A stretch of 64,000 nt of DNA from Nordella sp. HKS 07 (lineage in GTDB: Bacteria > Pseudomonadota > Alphaproteobacteria > Rhizobiales > Aestuariivirgaceae), in NCBI RefSeq assembly GCF_011046735.1, contig NZ_CP049258.1:6280001-6344000 (forward strand). Reading direction: 5' to 3'. Below are positions 8,561 to 17,861 of this stretch, one piece after another. Position numbers and translations under genes: made by a program. Under the pieces are notes generated by a model. That model saw nothing but the letters and a program-made list of their open reading frames with translations, was not told where the DNA came from and searched no databases. Position 1 is the stretch's first letter. The number at the start of each line of letters is the position of its first letter.

Positions 8561-8574
8561 ATTACTTCAGGCGG
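8553..8574. repeat. Inverted repeat spanning two convergent gene ends
   Basis: CCGCCTGAA, a TTAC loop, then TTCAGGCGG: a perfect 9-bp stem. The left arm contains the stop of the basic membrane protein gene and the right arm belongs to the last codons of valS, whose stop is at 8562. No T-run follows on either strand, so it is at best a weak bidirectional terminator. Confidence 0.6.
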
Positions 8575-11234
8575 TCCAGAGCTTCCGTGAGCTTGACGCG
8601 CTGCGCGACCAGCGCGTTCTTGCGCTCGCGCGTCTCTTCCAGCACCTCTTCCGGAGCCTTGGCGACGAAGCCCTGATTGCTTAGCCGGCCTTCGATGACG
8701 CCGATGTCCTTGGACACCTTTTCGAGCTCCTTGCCGAGTCGCGCCCGTTCGGCGGCGAAGTCGATGACGCCCTCGAGCGGCAGGGCCAGTATGGCTTCGC
8801 CGAGCACGACTTGCGCCGAGGAGGCCGGGACCTTGTCCTCGAAATTGATCGCCTTGAGGCGAGCCAGCCGCATGATCTCCTGCTCCCAGGTCGCGGCGCG
8901 CCGGCGCGATTCCGTATCGGCGCCGACAATGACGCAGTCGATCTTGGTACCCGCCGGAACATTCATCTCGGCGCGCACCGAGCGGACCTGCGAGATGAAA
9001 TCGATGACCCAGCGCATCTCGGCATCGACTTTCGTATCGCCCAGGCCCTGATAGATCGGCCACTGAGCATCGATCAGCATGCTCGCGGCACCGGTCTTCT
9101 GCCACAGCTCCTCGGTGACGAAGGGCATGAAGGGATGCAGAAGCAGCAGTATCTGATCAAGCACCCATTGCGCGCAATGTTGCGTCTCGGCCTTGGCCGC
9201 TTCGTCGCTGCCCGACAGCAAGGGCTTGATGAGCTCGACATACCAGTCGCAGAAGACATTCCACGCGAAGCCATAGAGGGCGCCGGCCGCATCGTTGTAG
9301 CGATGCTCCTCGATCGCGTTGGTCACCAAATCGCGAGTGCGCGCAACCTCGCCGGCGATCCAGCGGTTGATGGTGACGCGCGCCGCGATCGGGTCGAAAT
9401 CCGGATCGCGCCTGGCGCCGTTCATCTCGCAGAAGCGCGCCGCGTTCCACAGCTTGGTGCCGAAATTGCGGTACCCTTCGACACGCTGGGTCGAAAGCTT
9501 GATGTCGCGGCCCTGCGCCGCCATGGCGGCCAGCGTGAAGCGCAACGCGTCGGCGCCGAACTGGTCCACGAGGTCGAGCGGGTCGATGACATTGCCCTTC
9601 GACTTCGACATCTTCTGGCCCTTCTCGTCGCGGACCAGTGCATGAATGTAGACGGTATGGAAGGGCTTCTCCTTCATGAAGTGAAGCCCCATCATCATCA
9701 TGCGGGCGACCCAGAAGAAGATGATGTCGAAGCCGGTGACCAGCACGTCGGTCGGGTAATGGCGCTTGAGCTCTGGTGTCTCGTCCGGCCAGCCCAGCGT
9801 CGAGAATGGCCACAGCGCCGAAGAGAACCAGGTATCGAGCACGTCCTCGTCGCGCTTGAGCATCGTGCGCGTGCCATAATGGCGCTGCGCGACGGCGAGC
9901 GCGAGGTCCTCGCTCTCCTCGACGAAGACTTCGCCATCGGGACCGTACCAGGCCGGAATCTGATGGCCCCACCAAAGCTGGCGCGAAATGCACCAGGGCT
10001 GGATGTTGCGCATCCATTCGTAGTAGGTCTTTTCCCAGTTCTTCGGCACGAAGACCGTGTCGCCGTTCTCGACCGCGGCGATGGCGGGCTGGGCGAGCGT
10101 CTTGGCATCGACATACCACTGCTCGGTAAGCCACGGCTCGATGACGACGTCGGAGCGGTCGCCATGCGGCACCTGATGGACATGTGGCTCGATCTTGTCG
10201 AGGAGCCCCTGCTCCTCCAGCATGGCGACGATGCGCTTGCGCGCCTCGAACCTGTCGAGCCCATCGAGCGCCAGCGTCTCCGCCGGCACATTCGCCCCGG
10301 CGAGGAAGTCCTCATTGCCGGCAAGTTGCATCTTGCCGAACTGGTCGAGCACGTTGATCTGGGGCAGGTCGTTGCGCTTGCCGACATCGAAGTCGTTGAA
10401 GTCATGCGCCGGCGTGATCTTGACCGCGCCGGTGCCCTTCTCGGGGTCTGAATAGGTATCGGCGACGATCGGGATCCGGCGGCCGACCAGCGGCAGCACG
10501 ACATCCTTGCCTATGAGATGCTTGTAGCGCTCATCGTCGGGATGCACCGCGACGCCGGAATCGCCCAGCATCGTCTCCGGCCGCGTGGTGGCGACGACGA
10601 TATGCTGATCTGTGCCCTCGATCGGATATTTCAGATGCCAGAGATGGCCCTTGACCTCCTTCTGCACCACTTCAAGATCGGAGATGGCCGTAAGAAGCTT
10701 CGGATCCCAATTGACCAGCCGCTTGTCCTTGTAGATCAGGCCTTCCTTGTAGAGTTGCACGAAGACCTTGAGCACGGCGCGCGACAGGCCTTCATCCATG
10801 GTGAAGCGCTCGCGGCTCCAGTCGCAGGAAGCGCCGAGACGGCGCAGCTGGCGCGAAATCGCGCCGCCCGACTCCTCTTTCCACGCCCAGACACGCTTGA
10901 GAAAGGCCTCGCGTCCCATGGACCGCCGGTCTGTCTTGTTCTCCTTCTGAAGCAGGCGCTCGACCACCATCTGCGTGGCGATGCCGGCATGGTCGGTGCC
11001 GGGCTGCCACAGCACGTCGCGCCCGCGCATCCGCTCGAAGCGGCAGAGGACATCCTGGATCGTATTGTTGAGCGCGTGCCCCATATGGAGCGAGCCCGTC
11101 ACATTGGGCGGCGGGATGACGATGGTGAAAGGCTCGGCCTTGGGCCGGCGTCCGGGCTTGAAATAACCGCCCTTCTCCCAGGCCTCATAGAGGCGGGCTT
11201 CCATCTCGGTAGGAATATAGGTCTTCTCAAGCAT
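8562..11234 (-). CDS. valS: Valine--tRNA ligase
   Basis: An 890-residue class I aminoacyl-tRNA synthetase that charges tRNA-Val with valine in the cytoplasm. The ATP-binding HIGH-type motif is [16 protein letters not shown] near residue 45, and the second signature is [17 protein letters not shown]. Between them lies the CP1 editing domain ([20 protein letters not shown]) that hydrolyses Thr-tRNA. The anticodon-binding helical domain follows, and the C terminus ends in the ValRS-specific coiled coil ([24 protein letters not shown]). The length is normal for alphaproteobacterial enzymes. It leads toward the convergent small-membrane-protein operon with a one-base gap. Confidence 0.97.
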   Translation of the reverse strand: MLEKTYIPTEMEARLYEAWEKGGYFKPGRRPKAEPFTIVIPPPNVTGSLHMGHALNNTIQDVLCRFERMRGRDVLWQPGTDHAGIATQMVVERLLQKENKTDRRSMGREAFLKRVWAWKEESGGAISRQLRRLGASCDWSRERFTMDEGLSRAVLKVFVQLYKEGLIYKDKRLVNWDPKLLTAISDLEVVQKEVKGHLWHLKYPIEGTDQHIVVATTRPETMLGDSGVAVHPDDERYKHLIGKDVVLPLVGRRIPIVADTYSDPEKGTGAVKITPAHDFNDFDVGKRNDLPQINVLDQFGKMQLAGNEDFLAGANVPAETLALDGLDRFEARKRIVAMLEEQGLLDKIEPHVHQVPHGDRSDVVIEPWLTEQWYVDAKTLAQPAIAAVENGDTVFVPKNWEKTYYEWMRNIQPWCISRQLWWGHQIPAWYGPDGEVFVEESEDLALAVAQRHYGTRTMLKRDEDVLDTWFSSALWPFSTLGWPDETPELKRHYPTDVLVTGFDIIFFWVARMMMMGLHFMKEKPFHTVYIHALVRDEKGQKMSKSKGNVIDPLDLVDQFGADALRFTLAAMAAQGRDIKLSTQRVEGYRNFGTKLWNAARFCEMNGARRDPDFDPIAARVTINRWIAGEVARTRDLVTNAIEEHRYNDAAGALYGFAWNVFCDWYVELIKPLLSGSDEAAKAETQHCAQWVLDQILLLLHPFMPFVTEELWQKTGAASMLIDAQWPIYQGLGDTKVDAEMRWVIDFISQVRSVRAEMNVPAGTKIDCVIVGADTESRRRAATWEQEIMRLARLKAINFEDKVPASSAQVVLGEAILALPLEGVIDFAAERARLGKELEKVSKDIGVIEGRLSNQGFVAKAPEEVLEETRERKNALVAQRVKLTEALDRLK

Positions 11235-11308
11235 GATTTTCGCTATGTAGGGAGAACATGGCGGGCTTTAAACACGAGAGTGCCGCAGGTTTCAACCGGC
11301 CAGTGGCC

Positions 11309-11554
11309 TCAAATCTTGAAGCGGATGCCAACTTCGTCGCCGCGTACCCAGACGCGCTCGGCTGGACGCTGGTCCATTTCGCCGGGAATGGTTACCAGAA
11401 AGTTGAGCGGGATGAGGAAGGATTCGCCGACCCGAAGCCTGGCACCGGTCGCGCTCACATCGCGCACCTTGCATGTAATGACTGTTTTACCATCAAGGAA
11501 AAAAACGCGCCCCTCCTTGAGGCGGCGCATGCGCGTTGCCTGTCGTTTTTCCAT
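11309..11554 (-). CDS. PilZ domain protein
   Basis: An 81-residue single-domain PilZ protein. The N terminus EKRQATRMRRLKEGRVFF provides the RxxxR arginines, and VRDVSATGARLRV is the D/NxSxxG loop, so the c-di-GMP-binding residues are present. It sits alone between popZ and valS on the same strand. Many small alphaproteobacterial PilZ proteins of this size are of unknown output. A GGDEF protein with a decayed EAL domain lies elsewhere in the window (20356-21900), but no direct link is visible. Confidence 0.85.
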   Translation of the reverse strand: MEKRQATRMRRLKEGRVFFLDGKTVITCKVRDVSATGARLRVGESFLIPLNFLVTIPGEMDQRPAERVWVRGDEVGIRFKI

Positions 11555-11690
11555 TATCCCTGGACCGCCAGCACAGTTCCCCCCGCTTCAGCCGATCGCG
11601 CGACGACTCCTAGATCTTGCGCATCGGCTTATCCGAGAACCGCACGCATGGTCGGGTCAAGCTCGACCACAAGCTTCTCGGGCCGATGCT

Positions 11691-12449
11691 CTAACGCTGC
11701 GGCCGCCTGACCACCCGCTCGATCTCCTCGCGCACCAGGCGCTCGACGAGCTTTGGCAGATTCTCATCCAGCCACTGCTTGAGCATGCCGCGCAGAAGCT
11801 CCTGGGCGATATCCGCGATCGGACGATCCCCCAGTGCCCGCCTTGTGATTGTCTCAGCCAGTTGGGCAAAGGCGGCCTGGGTAGCGGAACTGGTGCTTTC
11901 GGACATGAGCCCGGATTCGAGGGCGAAATCCGTAGCTTCCTCGGCAATCACCGCCGGCGCTGGCGCTGGCGGCAGAAAGCGCGGCGGATCGAGCTCCCGC
12001 AGGGACGGATAGGCCTCAGATTCAGGTTCAGGCTCCGGCTCCACATACTCGGCAGCCTGGGCGCCGAAGTAGCCATCATAAGAATATTGGTCCTGGTCAT
12101 CCGGCAGGACCGGTTCGGGCAGCACGGGATCAGGGCGCCGGAGCCGCGTCTCATAAGAAGACGCCCGCTCGCGGAAGGCAGTCATGGTCTCTTCCCGGCG
12201 TCCGCCCAATATGCCGGCGAAGCCCTGGGGCTGGGACTGCTGAGATGCCGTGGTGGAAGAATAATCGTAGCTCCGCCGCGCCCGATTGTCAGGACGCGCC
12301 GGCGGGGGTTCGACTCTTCCCCTGAGGTCGGCCATGGCATCGCCAAACCGGTCGGAAGAAGCAGCGGCGGCATTTTCATCAATGGCGCGTCGGATGGAGG
12401 CAAGCACATCTTCCATCCGGGGCTCGGCCGGTTTCTGCCCGTGCTTCAT
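11691..12449 (-). CDS. popZ: PopZ-type cell-pole organising protein (DUF2497)
   Basis: A 252-residue protein with the bipartite PopZ layout. The N-terminal helix (EPRMEDVLASIRRAIDE) is the partner-binding region, the long middle is low-complexity and rich in Pro and acidic residues (about 45-165), and the C-terminal helices (TITRRALGDRPIADIAQELLRGMLKQWLDENLPKLVERLVREEIERV) drive oligomerisation. PopZ forms polar microdomains that anchor chromosome-partition and cell-cycle proteins. The position directly between valS and tolC is the standard Hyphomicrobiales arrangement. Confidence 0.9.
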   Translation of the reverse strand: MKHGQKPAEPRMEDVLASIRRAIDENAAAASSDRFGDAMADLRGRVEPPPARPDNRARRSYDYSSTTASQQSQPQGFAGILGGRREETMTAFRERASSYETRLRRPDPVLPEPVLPDDQDQYSYDGYFGAQAAEYVEPEPEPESEAYPSLRELDPPRFLPPAPAPAVIAEEATDFALESGLMSESTSSATQAAFAQLAETITRRALGDRPIADIAQELLRGMLKQWLDENLPKLVERLVREEIERVVRRPQR

Positions 12450-12577
12450 TGAAATAGGTCCTGTCGCCGCGACTCTCTAGCGCCACTATGGCCCGCAAGA
12501 TCGCCTAAATCGATCCCGCTTGCAAATGACAGGCCGAGTTAACCACAAGAACGTGATGGGCCCGACCGGCGAAAACC

Positions 12578-13957
12578 TCAGTCGATGGTCTTGACGCCCG
12601 TACCGAACCATTTGTTGCGGACCCGGTCGTAATTCTCGATCGGATCGTAATAGTCGACGCCGAGGCCGATCTGGCGGGCGGTAAGCCTGCCGACGGATCC
12701 AAGGATCTGATAGGCGGCGACGACCTGGTCGCGCTCGGCCTGGGCCAGGATGATTTCGGATTGCAGCAGATCGGATTCGGCGTTCAGCACGTCGAGCGTC
12801 GTGCGTGAGCCGACCAGGTTCTCCTGCTTCACGCCGTCGAGAGCGACTTGGTTCGCGGTGACCTGCGCCTGGGAGGACACGATGGTCTCGCGCGCCGCAA
12901 TCAAGAGATTCCAGGACGTCACCACCGATTCGCGCACGGCCCGCGCGGCGCTGATGATCTCGATGCGGCGCTGGCTTTCCACCTGCTTGGCCTCGCGCAC
13001 CGCCGAATAGACGCTGCCGGCCTCATAAAGCGGAACATTAATGCTTCCTATGAGGGCGAGCCGCTGGGTATTGTTGTCCGCAAAGTGATCGAGATCATCG
13101 ACGGTCTTGGTGCCGCTCGCCTGCAGATTCACGCTCGGCAGGAGGTCGCCTCTGACCACACCGACATTGTGGCGCGCCGCCTCGGCAACGAAGGCGGCGT
13201 TCAGAATGTTGGGATTGATATTTTCGGCAAGCACCAAAGCCGCATCGAGATTCGACGGCAGCTTGGGCAATTTGGGATATTTGAGCGTGCCCGGCGAATG
13301 GCCGACGACCCGGTTGTAGTTGGCCACGCTCGAGGCGAGATTGGACTTGGCCGCCGCCACCGTCGATTGCGAAAGCGCCAATTGCGCCTGCGCCTGCGAC
13401 ACGTCGGTCTTGGTCACCTCGCCGACATTGAAGCGCTCCTGGGTGGAGCGCAGTTGCTCCTGCAGGGTCTTCACATTGCGCTGCCGCAGCTGCAGCACAC
13501 GCCGGTCGCGGATCACATTCATATAGGCGGTAACGGCATCGAACAGCGTCTGCTGTTCGACCGCTAGGAGATTTTGCCGGCCAGCTTCGACGACCGCCTC
13601 GGCCTGCTTGACACCCTCGACAGTCTTGAAGCCACGGAAGATCGGCTGGCTCAGCGTGATGGCGAGGTCGCCCGGACGCCTCGATTCCCATTCGCCGGGA
13701 TTGGGTTTTTGTAAGGTATCGACGAAACCACTGCTGGCCTGGGCATCGACCGTCGGCCGCCATCCGGACAGGGCCTGTGGCGTCGCCTCGTCCGTCGCGC
13801 GCTGGCGGGCCCGCTCGGCCCGCAAGGTTGGATTGCCCGAATAGGCGCTCGCCAGCGCCTCCGACAAATTCTCGGCATTCGCGGTCACAGACGAGAACAT
13901 TAAGGGAACGACGAATGCCCCGACCATTCCCCACGCACTAAGTCGCTTAAACCCCAT
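12578..13957 (-). CDS. tolC: TolC family outer-membrane channel
   Basis: A protein of about 459 residues with a signal peptide (cleavage near SSVTANA) and the two-fold repeated TolC fold: long coiled-coil helices (QLRQRNVKTLQEQLRSTQERFNVGEVTKTDVSQAQAQLALSQS and its echo near residue 385, QVALDGVKQENLVGSRTTLDVLNAESDLLQSE). It forms the trimeric outer-membrane tunnel for type I secretion and RND efflux. The ATG at 13957 gives a compact signal peptide; a GTG at 13972 is an alternative. It is upstream of popZ on the same strand and downstream of the isoaspartate methyltransferase gene. Confidence 0.92.
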   Translation of the reverse strand: MGFKRLSAWGMVGAFVVPLMFSSVTANAENLSEALASAYSGNPTLRAERARQRATDEATPQALSGWRPTVDAQASSGFVDTLQKPNPGEWESRRPGDLAITLSQPIFRGFKTVEGVKQAEAVVEAGRQNLLAVEQQTLFDAVTAYMNVIRDRRVLQLRQRNVKTLQEQLRSTQERFNVGEVTKTDVSQAQAQLALSQSTVAAAKSNLASSVANYNRVVGHSPGTLKYPKLPKLPSNLDAALVLAENINPNILNAAFVAEAARHNVGVVRGDLLPSVNLQASGTKTVDDLDHFADNNTQRLALIGSINVPLYEAGSVYSAVREAKQVESQRRIEIISAARAVRESVVTSWNLLIAARETIVSSQAQVTANQVALDGVKQENLVGSRTTLDVLNAESDLLQSEIILAQAERDQVVAAYQILGSVGRLTARQIGLGVDYYDPIENYDRVRNKWFGTGVKTID

Positions 13958-14029
13958 TTGCCCAAAATCCACTTTTTAGTGTCCCCTTCGAGCCCGAGGG
14001 CCCCATTGTAGCGCAATAGGTTAAAGCAA

Positions 14030-14686
14030 TCAAAAAACAAAAGCTGGCCGGTCCACCACGACCCCCGGCAGCCGGGCGACCGACGCCTCGAAGGCGGGCA
14101 TCGAGCTGATGGCGCCGTCATTGCTGGTGAAAACGGTTGCCGTCGCCACGGTCTGATCGCCGACCACCGCGACCAGGCGCCCGCCATCATTGAGCTGCTC
14201 GAGCAGCGCCTTGGGTACCGATGGCACCCTGCCGTCGATCACGATGGCATCATAAGGCTGGCCCGCTTTCCAGCCCTCAGCATGCGCCGCCTGATGGACC
14301 GAGGCGTTTGCGACCCCCAGCGCCGACAGATTGCCTGCCGCCGCATCGACGAAACCCTGATCCTCGTCGATGGCGATGACCTTGTTGCACAACCGCGCCA
14401 TGAGCGCCGTGGCATAGCCGGTGCCGCAGCCGATATGCAGCGCCGTCTCGTCGGCAGCGATTTCCGCAAGCTGAATGAGCTTGGCCAGCGCCATCGGCTC
14501 CATCAGGGCGCGCCCGCTTCCGATGTCGATATCCTCATCCATATAGGCGACGGCACGACGCGACTCCGGCACGAACAGTTCGCGTGGCAGCGCGGCCATC
14601 GCCAGGATGATGCGCCCGTCGGTGATGCCGTTCGGGCGGATTTGCGAATCGATCATCTTTGATCGGGCGAGAGCGAAATCAGTCAT
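14030..14686 (-). CDS. Protein-L-isoaspartate O-methyltransferase
   Basis: A protein of about 218 residues. The start MTDFALARSKMIDSQIRPNGITD matches the family, so ATG 14686 is preferred over upstream Met codons. It then has the PCMT core: PRELFVP, the AdoMet loop ALHIGCGTGYATALMARL, an acidic ribose ligand region (VIAIDEDQGFVDAA) and YDAIVIDG. The enzyme type methylates isoaspartyl residues in damaged proteins. In many alphaproteobacteria this divergent version precedes tolC and may serve another acceptor. Confidence 0.88.
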   Translation of the reverse strand: MTDFALARSKMIDSQIRPNGITDGRIILAMAALPRELFVPESRRAVAYMDEDIDIGSGRALMEPMALAKLIQLAEIAADETALHIGCGTGYATALMARLCNKVIAIDEDQGFVDAAAGNLSALGVANASVHQAAHAEGWKAGQPYDAIVIDGRVPSVPKALLEQLNDGGRLVAVVGDQTVATATVFTSNDGAISSMPAFEASVARLPGVVVDRPAFVF

Positions 14687-14778
14687 AAGACGCTGATAAC
14701 CAAATAGAGAGGGTCTGTCCATCTGCCAATCGTAACACATTGTAGTCCTCGATTGCTTCGACTATAAGGCCCGCCGAA

Positions 14779-14852
14779 GGCCTCGTGGCGGAGTGGTTAC
14801 GCAGCGGACTGCAAATCCGTGCACCCCGGTTCGATTCCGGGCGAGGCCTCCA
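14779..14852 (+). tRNA. tRNA-Cys (GCA)
   Basis: A 74-base cloverleaf. The acceptor arms GGCCTCG and CGAGGCC pair perfectly, the discriminator is T, and CCA is encoded. The anticodon GCA is at 14811-14813 in GGACTGCAAATCC, and the T arm is CCCCGGTTCGATTCCGGG. Confidence 0.95.
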
Positions 14853-15151
14853 ATTTTTCCTATAAAATCAAGCAATTCGAAAGCATCGCGAGAACGACGC
14901 CGCAACGCGGCGATCGCCTTGCCATATGCCGGTCCTCCCGCACATATGAGATACAGACGGACAGCTTCGATCATGCGCGATTCTCCAATCCAAACACTCA
15001 GCTTCGAGTCACCGATTCTCGGTCTGGATGACCACCCCCGCGATCAAGGCGAGCGAATACGGCGCGAAAAATTTCCGAAGCTCACTGTGCCGGTCTCCAA
15101 GAAGGGAATGTCAATGCCCCGCGCGAGCTGCGCTTTGGTTTCAAGGCGTCG

Positions 15152-15433
15152 TCACTCAGTTTTTTGAGCGGTCGAGAAGCCGAAGCGGCGCGCCCATTTT
15201 GGATGTCGTCTGATGAGCCAGCGGCCGAACCTGATTTCGCTCCGGCGCCGGAGCCGGCGCGCCATGGGAATATCCACCGCGAGAATCAAAAGGCCCAGCG
15301 GGACCATCCAGAAGCCAAGGACCGGAAGGAAGCCGAGGAGCCCACCCAGAATCAGGGCGAAACCCAGGATGATTCTGATCACCGGATGACCGGGAAGCGA
15401 GAACCTTCGCCCGCCGAATTTGACACTGTGCAT
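15152..15433 (-). CDS. Small two-helix membrane protein
   Basis: A 93-residue protein: a short polar N terminus, a hydrophobic hairpin (HPVIRIILGFALILGGLLGFLPVLGFWMVPLGLLILAVDIPM), then a strongly basic tail (RRLRRRSEIRFGRWLIRRHPKWARRFG). The Pro/Gly between the two helices and the basic tail match a small conserved membrane protein seen widely in Hyphomicrobiales; its function is unknown to me. The 300 bases before it (14853-15151) show no gene. Confidence 0.7.
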   Translation of the reverse strand: MHSVKFGGRRFSLPGHPVIRIILGFALILGGLLGFLPVLGFWMVPLGLLILAVDIPMARRLRRRSEIRFGRWLIRRHPKWARRFGFSTAQKTE

Positions 15434-15544
15434 AGGCGCCTGCCCCGCTTGCTACTTGGCAAATATAAGGAGGCCATGAAGGCTTTTCGACGGCTTGCAA
15501 AAAGACTTTTCAAATGCGAGAAACCTATGTATACGCGCTGCCAT

Positions 15545-15619
15545 TCCCCGGTAGCTCAGTGGTAGAGCAAGCGGCTGTTAACCGCTTGGTCGCTGGTTCG
15601 AGTCCGGCCCGGGGAGCCA
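15545..15619 (+). tRNA. tRNA-Asn (GTT)
   Basis: A 75-base cloverleaf. The acceptor arms TCCCCGG and CCGGGGA pair perfectly, the discriminator is G, and CCA is encoded. The anticodon GTT is at 15577-15579 (GCTGTTAACC), and the T arm is CTGGTTCGAGTCC. Confidence 0.95.
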
Positions 15620-15626
15620 GTTTCAC

Positions 15627-15660
15627 AAAGGGTTAGATGCGAGGCATCTAGCCCTTTTTC
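15627..15660 (+). terminator. Intrinsic terminator of tRNA-Asn
   Basis: AAAGGGTTAGATGC, loop GAG, GCATCTAGCCCTTT: a 14-bp stem with one G-T pair, followed by more T. It lies eight bases after the tRNA. Confidence 0.9.
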
Positions 15661-15788
15661 ATTTTAGGAACGTCGTCCTTTCCCTGAAAACCGCACGCGC
15701 GTTTCAGGCCGATGCTCGCACCCATCTTGCTTGTTCCCGGCCATCGTCTGTAGACTCGGCGTTCGGAACTGCTGGAAGGATGGGGACC

Positions 15789-16139
15789 ATGTCTAACGAC
15801 GCTCCTCGCCGTGCTTTCCGCATATGGCTGGTTCCAGCCATTGCCGGCGCGTCCCTTTTTTGGACATTTGCGGCGCGCGCCCAATCCGCTGACGATCTGC
15901 CCACCCCGGAGGAACCGTGGCTCGCCGAGCCCGGCGATTGGGCCGCCGACTTCAACGACGCTCAGGTCGCCTGTTATCAGGGCTCGATGAGTGCATGCGA
16001 CTCGATCTGGATGAGTCAGCGCGTCCTGTTCGATTCCTTCTTATCCAAATACGGACGCACCTGCGGTGGTCGGGCTGATGCTCGTCAGCTCACTTTCGCA
16101 AATATGACCTGCACGGAGGCATTTCCCGGCCACGAATAA
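15789..16139 (+). CDS. Secreted Cys-containing hypothetical protein
   Basis: A protein of about 116 residues with a signal peptide (positively charged start, FRIWLVPAIAGASLFWTFAARAQS). The mature part has four to five Cys (VACYQGSMSACDSIW, RTCGGRADA, MTCTEAF), probably two disulfides. I do not recognise the family; the ACYQGSMSACDSI segment recurs in small secreted proteins of this order. ATG 15789 is preferred over ATG 15780 because the GGAAGG ribosome site directly abuts the latter. Confidence 0.6.
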   Translation: MSNDAPRRAFRIWLVPAIAGASLFWTFAARAQSADDLPTPEEPWLAEPGDWAADFNDAQVACYQGSMSACDSIWMSQRVLFDSFLSKYGRTCGGRADARQLTFANMTCTEAFPGHE

Positions 16140-16293
16140 CGCTGTCGTGCGGTCAAGAGCGCAGGCGCAACTTCGCGCTCATCGGCTTGGCAACTCGCCC
16201 GCGAGGCCCTCGCGAAATCGCCATAGGCGAACTTGCCAGCTGGGTTCGGCCTGAATAGACTGATTGCAAACGACAATCAGTCTGGAGGGCCTC

Positions 16294-16941
16294 ATGTCGA
16301 AACTCTATGTCCGCGCTTTCTCCATCTCCGTGGACGGCTTCGGCGCCGGACCTGACCAAAGCCTCGAGAACCCGCTTGGTCTCAATGGCGAAAAACTGCC
16401 TCAATGGTTCTTTCCGACCAAGACATTCCAGGCGATGTTCGGCAAGGGCCACGGAACCGAGGGCATCGACAATGACTTCGCGGCCAAGAGCTTCGACAAT
16501 ATCGGGTCCTGGATTCTCGGGCGCAACATGTTCGGCCCGATCCGCGGTCCCTGGCCGGATGAAAGCTGGAAAGGCTGGTGGGGCGACAACCCGCCCTATC
16601 ATGTGCCGGTCTTCGTGCTGACGCATCACAAGCGCCCGCCGCTCACCATGGAAGGCGGGACCGTATTCCATTTCGTGACCGAGGGCTACGAGGCGGCCCT
16701 TGAGCAAGCGAAGCAGGCCGCAAAAGGCAAGGACGTGCGCGTCGGCGGCGGCGTCGCCACGATCCGGCAGTATTTGCAGGCGGGCCTCATCGACGGGATG
16801 CATCTGGTCCAATCCCCGGCCCTCCTGGGGCGCGGCGAGAACCTGTTTGCCGGCCTCGATCTGCCGGCACTGGGCTATGTCGTAACGGATCGCGTCGCGA
16901 CTCCGGCCGCCACCCATCTCACAGTGACGAAGCAGAAGTAG
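16294..16941 (+). CDS. Dihydrofolate reductase / RibD-C family protein
   Basis: A 215-residue protein of the DHFR/RibD C-terminal reductase fold. YVRAFSISVDGFGAG is the first strand and loop, WILGRNMFGPIRGPW the GRxT-like nucleotide region, and KGKDVRVGGGVATIRQYLQAGLIDGMHLVQSPALLGRGENLF the hallmark C-terminal part (GGG for NADPH phosphate). These enzymes are NADPH-dependent reductases; most in this subgroup have no proven substrate and are not folate enzymes. The ATG follows GGAGG at a good distance. An imperfect TGATTGCAAACGACAATCA repeat just upstream may be its operator. Confidence 0.85.
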   Translation: MSKLYVRAFSISVDGFGAGPDQSLENPLGLNGEKLPQWFFPTKTFQAMFGKGHGTEGIDNDFAAKSFDNIGSWILGRNMFGPIRGPWPDESWKGWWGDNPPYHVPVFVLTHHKRPPLTMEGGTVFHFVTEGYEAALEQAKQAAKGKDVRVGGGVATIRQYLQAGLIDGMHLVQSPALLGRGENLFAGLDLPALGYVVTDRVATPAATHLTVTKQK

Positions 16942-16943
16942 CG

Positions 16944-17339
16944 TCAGCGGCGAAGGGGAAACAGCGCACGCAGGCGCTCGTCGCGCAAATAGAGCCCGCC
17001 CCACATGAAGAGGCCCAGATAGACGCCGAACAAGAGATGACTGAAGAGCGGGCTGCCGAGACGCAGATGCGTGGCGATGGCGCCGCCCAGATAACCGGTC
17101 ATGAGCACGGCGCCGAGCAGCGAGGTGCGCGGATAGGCATAGAGCGCGGTGCAGATGAGTGCCAGAACGCCGAGGCCGCGTGCCAGCCCCGAACTCGCCG
17201 GATAGCCGAGTTCCTGCAATGTCTCCATCACAACATCGAGCGGCACCAGCTTGATGACGCTGTCGAAGACCATGAACAGGACGAACAGGCCGCTCAGGCC
17301 ATAGCCGATCCACCGCGCTGTCTTATTGTCCGCAGGCAT
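16944..17339 (-). CDS. DoxX-like membrane protein
   Basis: A 131-residue protein with four predicted transmembrane helices (IGYGLSGLFVLFMVFDSVIKL; ASSGLARGLGVLALICTALYAY; TSLLGAVLMTGYLGGAIATHL; HLLFGVYLGLFMWGGLYL). GYLGGAIATHLRLGSPLFSH is typical of the DoxX-like family (DUF4345/DoxX_2-type). Function is unproven; relatives are linked to oxidative and thiol stress. It is convergent with the reductase gene, two bases apart, and lies downstream of the frameshifted VOC gene. Confidence 0.75.
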   Translation of the reverse strand: MPADNKTARWIGYGLSGLFVLFMVFDSVIKLVPLDVVMETLQELGYPASSGLARGLGVLALICTALYAYPRTSLLGAVLMTGYLGGAIATHLRLGSPLFSHLLFGVYLGLFMWGGLYLRDERLRALFPLRR

Positions 17340-17368
17340 GTCCCACCCTCAAAGTTGTTTTGAACCAC

Positions 17369-17790
17369 TCAGCCATTCATCGTGCCGCCGCTGATCATCC
17401 ACGGCGTGCCGAAGCGGTCAACCAGCATACCAAACGCCTTGCGAAGAAAGATGGCTGCAGCGGCACAACGATACTGCCGCCTGGCGCCAGCGCGTCGAAA
17501 GCGCGCTTCGCCTGGTCCTCGGTGGCATAGTCGAGCGCGACGGAAAAGCCTTTCATCCCCTCAGGGACTGCCTCACCGGCCCGGTCGCTCGCCATGAGCA
17601 CATCACCATTGGCGAAAGTGAGCTGCGCATGCGGGACATTGTCGGGTGAGCCGGACGGTGCCTGCGTCGTCTGAGGCATGTCTCCATATTTGATGAGACG
17701 ATCGACCTTGGCCCCGAGTGCCTTCTCATAGAAACGCATGGCCTCACCGGTCATGCCATCGAAGGAGAGATAGGTGCTGAGCTTGCGCAT
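17369..17790 (-). pseudogene. PhnB-like VOC family protein, frameshifted near its C terminus
   Basis: The first part (MRKLSTYLSFDGMTGEAMRFYEKALGAKV, MPQTTQAPSGSPDNVPHAQLTFANGDVLMASD) is a VOC/glyoxalase-fold PhnB-like protein. The frame then gives SFFARRLVCWLTASARRG and stops at 17395. Moving one base recovers the family ending AFGMLVDRFGTPWMISGG and a TGA at 17369-17371. A single missing base near 17437-17442 (GCAAGGCG where GCAAAGGCG is expected) explains it. This is either a recent inactivating mutation or a sequencing error. The start follows AGGACAGG. Confidence 0.75.
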
Positions 17791-17861
17791 GAGCCTGTCC
17801 TCTTGAAGCCACTCCCGCCTGCGATCGGGCGGGCATAGAGGCGCGGACCATAGGCGCATCG

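Noticed and set aside
8811-10451. A 546-codon plus-strand frame inside valS
   Set aside because: It is antisense to valS, whose protein is unmistakable over the same bases; high G+C antisense frames stay open by chance.
14853-15151. Small RNA or gene between tRNA-Cys and the membrane protein gene
   Set aside because: No hairpin-T terminator, promoter pair or coding frame could be seen.
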